A program made the position numbers and the translations under genes. 64,000 bases of DNA from G963662655 sp963665015. Its GTDB lineage: Bacteria > Cloacimonadota > Cloacimonadia > Cloacimonadales > JAIOQZ01. The stretch is from positions 2,294,001 to 2,358,000 of the forward strand of contig CAXXSY010000004.1 in assembly GCA_963665015.2 (NCBI GenBank). Direction: 5' to 3'. Below, piece by piece: positions 34,265 to 44,000 of this stretch; within the stretch, counting starts at the first letter, position 1; each line of letters opens with the position of its first letter. A model generated the notes under the pieces. The model saw nothing but the letters and a program-made list of their open reading frames with translations, was not told where the DNA came from and did not search any database.

Positions 34265-35953
34265 TTACGGCTGATCGCTCACCACGACCTTGAAGAATTT
34301 TTGAACTGAGTCCATAGGCGTTATTTCGTAGCTCGTATCTTGCGTTGTTCCAAGCAACGTCGATCCATCACAGGGAAAATCGGGTGTGTCGCCGGCGTAA
34401 ACACGGTACCAGACGCCGTTCTGCTCGGGGTAGCTATTACCATTGTAACCGCCCTCGTTGACCTCGTTCCAGGACAGCGTCGCGAATTCGGTGCGAGCTC
34501 TGCCCGACGACTTTCGTGCTGAGGTGTTGCGAGTCGCGTTGAATGCCAGCGTGACGCCGGTTGCAGCGTAGGGCGCGATGTTATCGACCGAGTAGCCGGA
34601 AAACGGTATTGACGAGTAACTCATATCCCCATAATGATAAACTACCTTGAAAGTTGATCCATATTCAGAAGGACTTAGTATTGAGGTCGAGTCAATCAGT
34701 GTAGGTAGAACATGAGAGTAATTTTCTGAAGTGGTTGCTGGTACTGAGAGTAATAATGACCATGAATCATTTCGAACATAGGAATCCAAATGTCTTGTTT
34801 TGTTTGCTATAGGAGTATCCAAACCTGTTGAATGATCATCAAAGACTTCATCGCGACGACGCCAGATAGAATAGTAGCAATAACCTGATATCTGTGTATC
34901 AATGTCAGTTTTATCCCATAATAATTCTATCAGATGCCCTTGATCATATGGTATGTCTTCAATTGCGGTAATGACTGGGGGATTTTTCTCCCAGCTAAGA
35001 TATGGATAGCTTTCGGGAACAAGCAACCAATAGTCTGCAAGGCCGTTTGATATCTCTCCCACGAAATCCCATCCGGCATCAAGGAATGTCGATACCATTT
35101 TCATCTCTGCGGTTATTTTCCCTGTTCCTCCTGCGCTGGAACCAAGTCCAGATGTTTGGATATCCCAAAACGAGTTTGTTACTTCAGACGAATTGTTTGC
35201 TCCAATCAACCCACCAACATTAGTATTACCAGCCACAAAACCAACACTATAGCAATTTAATATTGACGCATCATACACAGCCCCGGCAAATCCCCCCACA
35301 CTATCATTACCATCAACACTTCCAGTACTATAGCAGTTGTCGATAATCGAGCCATCATAATTCCCTCCTATGAAACCACCTACACGAAACTGTCCAGTCA
35401 CTTCCGCTGCGGATACACAAGCTGTAACAAGCGAATACCAACCTGTACAACCAATCAAGCCACCACCACCACTACCACCACTACCTGAGATTTCTCCAGA
35501 ACAGCTACAATTTAAGATTTCACAATTATATGCAACGTCGACTAATCCACCCGGGCTAAGTCCAGTAATATCCATATTAGCTAGATGAACATTCATTATT
35601 GTTGGACCAAAGCCAGCTCCAAAAAGACCGACATAATTGCTATCAGGGCGATTTATGTACAAACTATCAATTACATAATCATTTCCATCGAACACTCCCA
35701 TGAAAGGACAACCGGTAGGATAATAGTCACCAATCGGAAAAAAGCCTTCACCGTTATTCCAGTTCCTTGTTTCACCGGCATCAATATCATTGACCTGTAT
35801 AAAATTGGCACCGAGGTAGTTTTCTATCTCCTGTAATTCATACACATTGCTGACTTGATAAGGGTTTTGTTCTGTTCCATCACCTCCAGCAAAAGAACAC
35901 AGATACGCGGCAGCTACCAGAAAGTATATAATAAGAAAAGCGTGATTTTTCAT
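34265..35953 (-). CDS. secreted GLUG-repeat protein with one supermodule
   Basis: The protein has 562 residues; ATG at 35953 follows GGAGG. Signal peptide residues 1-22 end at SFAGGDGTEQNPYQVS, the entry sequence of all three relatives. Residues about 22-320 are GLUG-type repeats (VGGFIGGNYDGSIIDNCYST, NTNVGGLIGANNSSEV), probably a beta-helix, ending in the SFWDIQTSG and TAEMK block. Residues 325-562 are an Ig/FN3-like region ending in KVVVSDQP. The body is visibly AT-rich (35% GC in bases 35821-35880) but the last 330 bases are 60% GC and nearly identical to the next gene. The mechanism of surface attachment is unknown. Confidence 0.85.
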   Translation of the reverse strand: MKNHAFLIIYFLVAAAYLCSFAGGDGTEQNPYQVSNVYELQEIENYLGANFIQVNDIDAGETRNWNNGEGFFPIGDYYPTGCPFMGVFDGNDYVIDSLYINRPDSNYVGLFGAGFGPTIMNVHLANMDITGLSPGGLVDVAYNCEILNCSCSGEISGSGGSGGGGLIGCTGWYSLVTACVSAAEVTGQFRVGGFIGGNYDGSIIDNCYSTGSVDGNDSVGGFAGAVYDASILNCYSVGFVAGNTNVGGLIGANNSSEVTNSFWDIQTSGLGSSAGGTGKITAEMKMVSTFLDAGWDFVGEISNGLADYWLLVPESYPYLSWEKNPPVITAIEDIPYDQGHLIELLWDKTDIDTQISGYCYYSIWRRRDEVFDDHSTGLDTPIANKTRHLDSYVRNDSWSLLLSVPATTSENYSHVLPTLIDSTSILSPSEYGSTFKVVYHYGDMSYSSIPFSGYSVDNIAPYAATGVTLAFNATRNTSARKSSGRARTEFATLSWNEVNEGGYNGNSYPEQNGVWYRVYAGDTPDFPCDGSTLLGTTQDTSYEITPMDSVQKFFKVVVSDQP

Positions 35954-36024
35954 TCATCCTCCGATACGTAGTTTCCCTATTCAACATATTAATATTCTTA
36001 GGGTTGTGTCAAGAAAAGAAAGAG

Positions 36025-36048
36025 GCGCTCACATCTCTATAAGCGCCA
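36025..36048 (-). terminator. hairpin terminator after the 1649-residue GLUG gene
   Basis: GGCGCT (36025-36030) pairs with AGCGCC (36043-36048) across a 12-base loop. On the minus strand it is followed by CTCTTTCTTTTCTTG. The similar shape and spacing relative to the terminator at 34217-34242 suggest both came with the duplicated gene end. Confidence 0.55.
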
Positions 36049-36076
36049 CATATTGATATGAGAGACAAGAATTAGT

Positions 36077-39000
36077 TTACGGCTGATCGCTCACCACAAC
36101 CTTGAAGAAGCGCTTCGGGGCAACGGAAGGATCGACATTGATGCTCGTATCTTGCGTTGTTCCAAGCAGCGTCGATCCGTCACAGGGAAAATCGGGTGTG
36201 TCGCCGGCGTAAACACGGTACCAGACGCCGTTCTGCTCGGGGTAGCTATTACCATTGTAACCGCCCTCGTTGACCTCGTTCCAGGACAGCGTCGCGAATT
36301 CGGTGCGAGCTCTACCCGACGACTTTCGTGCTGAGGTGTTGCGAGTCGCGTTGAATGCCAGCGTGACGCCGGTTGCAGCGTAGGGCGCGATGTTATCGAC
36401 CGAATAGCCCGAAGATTCGTTCGAGACGAGGTACCCGGTCTCGAAGTGGTAGTAAACCATATAGGTTGACTGGTACTCCTCCGGTGAGAGCGAAGCGCTG
36501 GAATCGACGAGCGTCGGCGAGATGAAGGAGTACTGGTTATGCATCACGGCGGGGATCGTCGCGAGCCAGGTCCAGTAGCTGTCCCGCTGGTGAAGCATGA
36601 GCGCCCGGCTGCCTTCCGGGGCGACAAACTGCTCTGGGCCCTCGATCACGATTGCCGAACCGAGGGCGCGCGTGTCTTCCACCAACCGCCATACGGAGTA
36701 GAATCTGTTCGGGCTGTAGCTTACATCCAGGGGCGCTTTGTTCCACACCAGATCGACCTGATGCCCCTGGTCGCCCGGGACATCGTTCACACCCGTGATG
36801 ACAGGCATTTTGGTGCCGTTGTTGAGTTGGGGATACTCGTTCGAAAGAATGAACCAGAAATCCTCCGTCCCATTCAGGAATTCTCCGAGAAAATCCCATC
36901 CCGCACTCGTGTAAGTGTATATTGTCTTCATTTCGGCTGTTGTCTTGCCGGTTCCGCCAGCGCTGGTGCTCCGTCCGGAAGTCTCCATATCCCAGAACGA
37001 CGCACTGACGCACGAGCTGTTGTTCGATCCCAGCAATCCCCCGACATGCGTGTCTCCGGTAACGCTTCCAACACTGTAGCAATTCATTACCGTAGCGCTG
37101 GAAGAACAAGAACCGGCCAATCCGCCCACATTGCTATTGCCTGTCGCATTTCCTATAGAGTATGAATCCGTCAGGTGTGTATAATCATCGACATATCCAA
37201 ACAGACCACCGACGTAAGAGCCGGTACCGTTGACATCTCCGACACTATAGCACTGCGTTACCGTTCCCGTTGTCTGTCCGGCGTTATAGCTTTTCCCGAT
37301 CAGACCTCCGACCATATTCGCGCCCGAAACTTCCGCCTCGCTATAGCAATCCGCCATGTTTCCGCCATGGCTGTGCGATCCGACCAAGCCGCCTGCTCTC
37401 CAGCCATTTTCATGATTACACAACACACTGCCATCAGTATGACAATTCGTAATTGAACAAGAGAATGTGAGACCAACCAATCCGCCAATATCCTCAACGC
37501 CAGTCACATTTCCGCTACTCGCGCAACCGGAAACAACCGTAGAATATGCGGCGGTACCGATAAGCGTACCTACATGCACCGAGCCACATATCACTACATT
37601 GGTCAGATTGACATCCGTGATTTCGGCACCGTCGGTGTAGCCCCAAAGTCCAATGTTTTCCGAATCGCTCCGGTTGATGTAAAGTCCACAGATCGTGAAT
37701 CCCTGACCGTCATAGCTACCGAGGAATGCCTCCCCCTCTTTTCCGATCGGGATGAAACCTTTGTCGCCGACCCAGCTTTGGGTTTCGCCGGCGTCGATGT
37801 CGGCTGTTTGCAAGAAGTGCCTTCCCCAGGCAGATGTGTTCAACATTATCCACGATAGGTCTTCCAGACTGTCGATCAGATAAGGATTTCCCTCAGTCCC
37901 ATCACCTTCGGGTGCAGCGAATGATTCCGATGTGCCGCCCTGCCAGGCAAGGGTCGGGTAACCATCGTTCATGGAGCTGTCCAGCACCCAGATATCATCA
38001 AAACCATTTACGGTTTCACCCGGAAAATCCCAGCCACTCAAGATGTATACCATCAAAGTCTTCATCTCTGTAGACGTCAGCCCTTTACCTCCGTAACTAG
38101 TGCTCTGGCCGGAAGTCTCTACATCCCAAAATGAATCGTAAGAAAGTCCGTTATCTAAATACCCGACAAGACCCCCTTCATCATTGCTGCCGCACACATA
38201 TCCCGTGCTGTAACAACGATAGAAAGATCCACGGTGATCACTCACCAGTCCACCTGCCCAATCTCCATCCGTATCGCCTGTGCTAAAACAATCGTACACA
38301 TTGCCCGATTCCAGAAAACCAACCAGTCCTCCGGCATCCGAGCCACCGGTAACGTTACCGGTAGCGAACGATTGACCGATTGACGTGCCATCGAAGTGGC
38401 CAACCAGACCGCCAATGTTGTCGTCTCCCTCCACATTGCCGGTTGCGAAAGACTTGTTTATGGTGGAACTGGTTTGTCGTCCGACCAGCCCCCCGACGTT
38501 CTCTCCCCCATCTACGCTGCCTGTAGCGGACGAAGATTGGATTGATGCCGAACTCAGCCCCACCAATCCACCGACATCTTCGGTTCCGATTACACTTGCC
38601 GAGCTCGAGCAGTTGGTGATCGTACAGGAACTGGCATACCCGATCAATCCACCGGCGTAAAAGGCAGAAACATTGCCGCTGCTGTGGCAATTCATATAGC
38701 TCGAATCATGGCTCTCACCCGTGAGAACACCGCCATCATCGTTGACCTCGATGTCTGCATTGGTTAGCGTCATGTTCTTGAATGTAGCGTTCTGTGAGTA
38801 ACGGAATAAACCGCCATCAATATCACTTGCGCGAACATACAGTCCGTCAATCACATGTTCATCGCCGTCATAGACTCCGCTGAAGGAATCAGTGTAGCCT
38901 TTGCTGATCGGCTTGAATCCTGAACCGCCAAACCAGTTCTGGGTGTCGCCGGCGTTGATGTTGGCTGTCTGGAGATAGCGTTTGTCCCACTTATTGCTGT

Positions 39001-41026
39001 TCACCGATATCCAGAACAGATCGAAAAGGTTTGCAATAAGATACGGATCGGATGAAGTTCCGGAACCCGATGGAGCTTGCAAAGAACTCTCGCTGCCGTC
39101 CTCCCACGCGAGGTAGGGATAGCCGTTGTTGACCGAGCTGCCCTTGTCCCAGATATTGGCGGAGCCCTGTGCTGTCTCTGCCACGAAGTCCCAGCCGGTC
39201 GTATGGTACATGCCATAGAAATAGGTCATCTCGCCGGTGGTGAGTCCCGTTCCACCCTGGCTGGTGTCCAGTCCGGATGTTGCGGTGTTCCAGAATGAAC
39301 CGGTCACGGTCACTTCGTCTCCTGTGAATCCCACCAGGCCGCCCAATTCGCTATTCACACTGGTCACCTCGCCCGTACTGTAGCAATTCGTGATTTCGCT
39401 GGCAGTGATGTCGCCCACCAGACCGCCGACCTTGTTGTCGCCGCTGACACTCCCACGAGCATAGCAGTTGGCGATGGTTACGTTATTGGTTGCATAGCCA
39501 ACCAGCCCGCCGGTACGGTCGCCTTCGTTGACGCAGGAAATGCTAGCCTTGCTGTAGCATCTTTTGACGGTTCCGACCGTCAACCTTCCGATCAATCCGC
39601 CGGTTGCATAATCACCCCTCACCGAGCCTGTAACGCCGCAATTCGTGATGGTGTCGTAATCCGAGTCGCCCACCAGGCCACCCGTGCCGTCGTTGCCACG
39701 AACGTTGCAATCGATCAAGACGATGTTCGACAGCGTTGCGCTATTTGTCGAGCCGAAAAACCCGATGAAGCCATCCGTGCTGTAGATGTACAGACCCTCG
39801 ATACTGTTGTTCTGTCCGTTGTAGTTACCCGTGAAGGGATTGGCGTTATCGCCGATGGGGCTGAATCCTGAACCGCCAAACCAGTTCTGGGTATCGGTTG
39901 CGTCGATGTCGGCTGTTTGCAGGAAGTATTTGTCCCAGACCGACGGTGATGCCGAAAGCCATGCGAGATGATCCAGCGTCTCGATCCGGTAGGGGTCCGC
40001 TTCGGTCCCGCTTCCGGAAGGGAGTTCAACCGGCCGCACATCGCCATCTTGCCAGGAAAGAAACGGGTAGTTATCGTTGCAGGAGCCGTAGATATCGATA
40101 TTCCATGTATCATCGGTACCGTTCCCGGACTCGGCGACAAAATCCCAGCCTGCGTTGAAAAAAGTCATGGGGTCTTTCATGAAGACGGTCGTCTTGCCGA
40201 CGCCACCCGCGCTGGTCGATTGCCCGGAGGTCTCCCTGTTCCAGAAACTGCCGACGACGGTTGCGGTTCCCGAGAGTTCTCCGACCAGTCCGCCGACGCT
40301 CTCGGTGGCCGATACTGACGCTGTGCTATAGCAATATTCGACCGTCGAATCTTCCAGCGTTCCGACAAGCCCGCCGCATCGGTTGTCGCAACGGACACTA
40401 CCGAGCGCGTAGCTGTTCACGATCATGCAACTATCGATCGCCCCGCCGACAAGGCCGCCGCAATAGATGCCGCTGGAATACGAACTGACATCCACCGCCG
40501 TTGCGCAACCTTCTATCAGGGTTCCGACGATCCTCCCCACGATGCCGCCGCCACCGTTCCTCGTGCTGATCGTTCCGGTCGAATAGCAGTTCGCTACCGT
40601 GGCATCGGTACAATGGGCAGCAACCGCCGCAGTACGATACACACCGGTTATATCGCAGTTCAACACGTACAGGTTCAACACCTCTCCTTCGACTATTGTC
40701 CCGAACAGTCCGTTCTCGTCCGATGAGGTCCTGTTGATAAACAGTCCACCGACCGAGAAGTACTGCCCGTCGTAGGTGCCGGTGAATGGCGTGAGCTCGT
40801 CACCGATGGGCAGGAAACCAAGGCTGTCGTTCCAAGCCTGGGTCTCACCTGCGTCGATATCGCATATCTGGATGAAGCACAAATCGGGGTGGTTCGCGAC
40901 ATCCTGAAGCTCGGCCAGCGTGCTGACCTGATAGGGATCGTCTTTGGATCCGTCGCCGCCGGCAAAGGCGAGGAGGTTCAGCGATAAAGCAATGAAACAT
41001 AAGAATATCGGTACGCGATAATGCAT
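36077..41026 (-). CDS. secreted GLUG-repeat protein with four supermodules
   Basis: The protein has 1649 residues; the ATG follows AAGGAGAACCCT. After a signal peptide ending FAGGDGSKDDPYQVS, four supermodules start at about residues 23, 336, 653 and 1040. Each opens with (S/D)GTxxxPYxI and LxxLxWxS, contains ADIDAxxTQ(N/S)W, several GGLVG-CYSTG GLUG units, and ends with SFWxxxTSGQST-GG-TTAEMK and GWDFVGE. The tail (about 1400-1649) has the shared end RVYAGDTPDFPCDGS and KVVVSDQP. Likely a long surface beta-helix, possibly adhesive. No sorting-type tail like that of the 3-15 kb proteins is present. The gene downstream of it on the same strand is the 562-residue relative. Confidence 0.85.
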   Translation of the reverse strand: MHYRVPIFLCFIALSLNLLAFAGGDGSKDDPYQVSTLAELQDVANHPDLCFIQICDIDAGETQAWNDSLGFLPIGDELTPFTGTYDGQYFSVGGLFINRTSSDENGLFGTIVEGEVLNLYVLNCDITGVYRTAAVAAHCTDATVANCYSTGTISTRNGGGGIVGRIVGTLIEGCATAVDVSSYSSGIYCGGLVGGAIDSCMIVNSYALGSVRCDNRCGGLVGTLEDSTVEYCYSTASVSATESVGGLVGELSGTATVVGSFWNRETSGQSTSAGGVGKTTVFMKDPMTFFNAGWDFVAESGNGTDDTWNIDIYGSCNDNYPFLSWQDGDVRPVELPSGSGTEADPYRIETLDHLAWLSASPSVWDKYFLQTADIDATDTQNWFGGSGFSPIGDNANPFTGNYNGQNNSIEGLYIYSTDGFIGFFGSTNSATLSNIVLIDCNVRGNDGTGGLVGDSDYDTITNCGVTGSVRGDYATGGLIGRLTVGTVKRCYSKASISCVNEGDRTGGLVGYATNNVTIANCYARGSVSGDNKVGGLVGDITASEITNCYSTGEVTSVNSELGGLVGFTGDEVTVTGSFWNTATSGLDTSQGGTGLTTGEMTYFYGMYHTTGWDFVAETAQGSANIWDKGSSVNNGYPYLAWEDGSESSLQAPSGSGTSSDPYLIANLFDLFWISVNSNKWDKRYLQTANINAGDTQNWFGGSGFKPISKGYTDSFSGVYDGDEHVIDGLYVRASDIDGGLFRYSQNATFKNMTLTNADIEVNDDGGVLTGESHDSSYMNCHSSGNVSAFYAGGLIGYASSCTITNCSSSASVIGTEDVGGLVGLSSASIQSSSATGSVDGGENVGGLVGRQTSSTINKSFATGNVEGDDNIGGLVGHFDGTSIGQSFATGNVTGGSDAGGLVGFLESGNVYDCFSTGDTDGDWAGGLVSDHRGSFYRCYSTGYVCGSNDEGGLVGYLDNGLSYDSFWDVETSGQSTSYGGKGLTSTEMKTLMVYILSGWDFPGETVNGFDDIWVLDSSMNDGYPTLAWQGGTSESFAAPEGDGTEGNPYLIDSLEDLSWIMLNTSAWGRHFLQTADIDAGETQSWVGDKGFIPIGKEGEAFLGSYDGQGFTICGLYINRSDSENIGLWGYTDGAEITDVNLTNVVICGSVHVGTLIGTAAYSTVVSGCASSGNVTGVEDIGGLVGLTFSCSITNCHTDGSVLCNHENGWRAGGLVGSHSHGGNMADCYSEAEVSGANMVGGLIGKSYNAGQTTGTVTQCYSVGDVNGTGSYVGGLFGYVDDYTHLTDSYSIGNATGNSNVGGLAGSCSSSATVMNCYSVGSVTGDTHVGGLLGSNNSSCVSASFWDMETSGRSTSAGGTGKTTAEMKTIYTYTSAGWDFLGEFLNGTEDFWFILSNEYPQLNNGTKMPVITGVNDVPGDQGHQVDLVWNKAPLDVSYSPNRFYSVWRLVEDTRALGSAIVIEGPEQFVAPEGSRALMLHQRDSYWTWLATIPAVMHNQYSFISPTLVDSSASLSPEEYQSTYMVYYHFETGYLVSNESSGYSVDNIAPYAATGVTLAFNATRNTSARKSSGRARTEFATLSWNEVNEGGYNGNSYPEQNGVWYRVYAGDTPDFPCDGSTLLGTTQDTSINVDPSVAPKRFFKVVVSDQP

Positions 41027-41055
41027 AGGGTTCTCCTTGGCTGTTGATTTCCCGC

Positions 41056-44000
41056 CTACGGCTGATCGCTCACCACGACCTTGAAGAATTTTTGGACTGA
41101 GTCCATAGGCGTTATTTCGTAGCTTGTATCTTGCGTTGTTCCAAGCAACGTCGATCCGTCACAGGGAAAATCGGGTGTGTCGCCGGCGTAAACACGGTAC
41201 CAGACGCCGTTCTGCTCCGGGTAACTGTTGCCGCCAAAGCCGCCCTCGGTGACCTGATTCCAGCTAAGGATTGCAGAGGTGGTGCGCATCGCAGCGGACG
41301 GCAGTTTCACAGACGACTTACGTGTCAACGAAACAGATTCGTCGCGCGAACCGCTGAACGTCAGCGTTACACCCGATGTGGCATACGGGGAAATATTATC
41401 GACAGAGTAGCCTGTTGCGGTAGCGGACTCGATGCTGCCAGTGCTCCATTCGTACACGACCTTGAACGTCGTCAGGAAATCATCGAGTTCGAGCGTAGCG
41501 CTGGAATCGACGAGCGTCGCCGCGTTATACGTATATTCGGCATTATCGTCAGGGATCGTCGCCAGAAGCTCCCATTGGTCGCTAACCATACGATACAGCT
41601 TGTAACAGGACTCGGGATCGTCGTGCGTGTCCGTTTTCGCTTCGTCCCAACAAACCATGACCTGATGCCCCTGATCGTGCGCTATATCTTCGATCGCAGT
41701 GATGACCGGCGCGGTAAAGTCGTTGAATTCCGGGTAGTTGTCAGTCGCAATGAACCAGATATCATCGGTTCCGTTATCGGATTCGCCACAAAAATCCCAG
41801 CCTGCGTCCGTGTAGGTGGAGAGCGTCTGCATCTCGGCGGTTGTCTTGCCGATTCCTGCGGAACTCGTGCTCTGCCCGGATGTCCCGGTATCCCAGAAAC
41901 AACTCTCGACAAACCAAATCTCTCTGATTTCGCCAATCAATCCGCCGACGGGTGTTGATGTGGTCGTCACCGTACCTGTGCTGTAGCAGTACTGAACATC
42001 CGTGTCCTCCATGTCGCCGATCAGTCCACCACAAAAATTATACGCTTCGACAGATCCGTGTGCATAGCTATTACGAATCACACAGTCCTGTGAGGTAATT
42101 CCCACCAGACCGCCGCAGTTTTTACCAGTACTTGCATAGGAGCTTATATCAACCGATGAACCGCACCGCTCGACCGTCGTCTCACGCATTCTTCCCACGA
42201 TGCCGCCACCGCCGTTACTCGTGCTGACGGTTCCCGAGGATGTGCAATTCACGATCGTAGCGTCGTTGCAGGAAGCAGCGATGGCACTTGTCCGATACTT
42301 GCCTGTAATATTGCAATTCAGCACATTGAGGTTCGAAATCGTACCGCCCGTAACCTGTCCGAACAACCCATTTTCGTTCGTCGAATCCCGATGTATGAAT
42401 AGCCCGTCAATGCTGTATCCCTGACCGTCATATTCACCGGAAAACGCCGTACTGGTGTTTCCGACAGGGCTGAAGCCATTTCCGTTGTCCCAGTTCTCCG
42501 TATCGCTGGCGTCGATGTCGGCGATCTGCCGGAAGCATTTATCCCACTCGGAAGGGGATCTGCTCATCCACTGCAATTCTGCCGGCAAGCCGATCAGGTA
42601 TGGGTCTTCCGTGGTTCCGTTACCTTGAACGACACACATCGATTGCTCATCGCCATCCTGCCAGGAAAGATACGGGTAACCATCGCTGTACTCGTTGTAT
42701 ATATCCATATCCCAGTAGTCATCTGAGCCGTTATCCGACTCAGCCACAAAGTCCCAGCCGGCATCGATATAGGTTGAAAGCGTCTTCATTTCGGCGGTGG
42801 TCAGACCGGTTCCGCCGCTGCTGGTATCATACCCTGAAGTATCTACGTCCCAGAAGCAATCCTCGACGGATGAAATATAAGAAACTCCAATCAACCCACC
42901 AGAATTCGAATGCTCAGATACATTGCCGGTGCTATAGCAGTGTACGACCTCACTGTTACCACAAAAGCCAATCAAACCACCGAAAGTTCCCCCATATCCA
43001 GAGATTGAACCGGTACTATAACAATTCCCGATGTATGCGTGACCTGAAATCCATCCAGCGATACCACCCATTCTGTTCCAGCCATGCACCGTCGCCGAAT
43101 TGCAGCAGCGCTCGATGGTTGCGCTGCCTTCGATGAGTCCTGTAATTCCACCGACATGATAAACGTTAGAGGATACGTACTCACTGGTACAACAATCCTG
43201 CACAGTTATGTCATTACCCATTGAACCGACAACAAGACCGGCACATGATTCGCTATATATATAACCGTTAATCTTGCAACCGGTAGCTATTACGTTTTCA
43301 CTCCACTGACCAGCCAGTCCACCAACGCAATTCTGTCCCGTAATATTGATATTCATGAGTTGTACATTGCTGATTTCGCAATCGCACCCCAGGCCGAAGA
43401 AGCCTACATTATCGGTGTCTGGGCGATTAATGAACAGACCGTCGATGGTGTATCCCTGGCCATTGTAGCTTCCGGTGAATGAAGTAGAATCGCTACCGAT
43501 GGGACTGAAACCGCATCCGTCATACCAAGTCTCGGTGTCGCTCGCATCGATATCGGCAGTTTGCAGATAGACTTTCGACCATTCATCGCTGTGCACGGAT
43601 ATCCACCACAGATCTGTAAGCTGTTCTATGAGGTATGGACTCGATCCCGTACCCGAACCCGAAGGCCCGGTAAAATATTGTTCGCCCGTTTCCCAGCTTA
43701 GAACGGGGTATCCATCGTTGCAGGAGCCATCCTGATCGATGTCCCACGTATCCGCGGTTCCGTTCGAATGTTCCGACACGAAGTCCCATCCGTAGGAATG
43801 ATACATGTAGAGAGATTTCATCTCGGCAGTTGTTTTTCCTTCGCCACCATGGCTTTCAGACTGCCCGGAAGTCTCAGTATCCCAGAAACAACCGGTCACT
43901 TCCGCGTCATCTGCGTACATTCCGGTCAATCCGCCGACATTCGTTTCGCCCGTTACCGCAACGGTGCTGAAGCTGTTGGTGAGGGTTCCGCCAAAGATAT

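Noticed and set aside
36537..37165. Plus- and minus-strand open frames of 180-210 residues in the GLUG genes and in 22556-23331.
   Set aside because: They overlap genes with clear signal peptides or domains in another frame and have no recognisable features.
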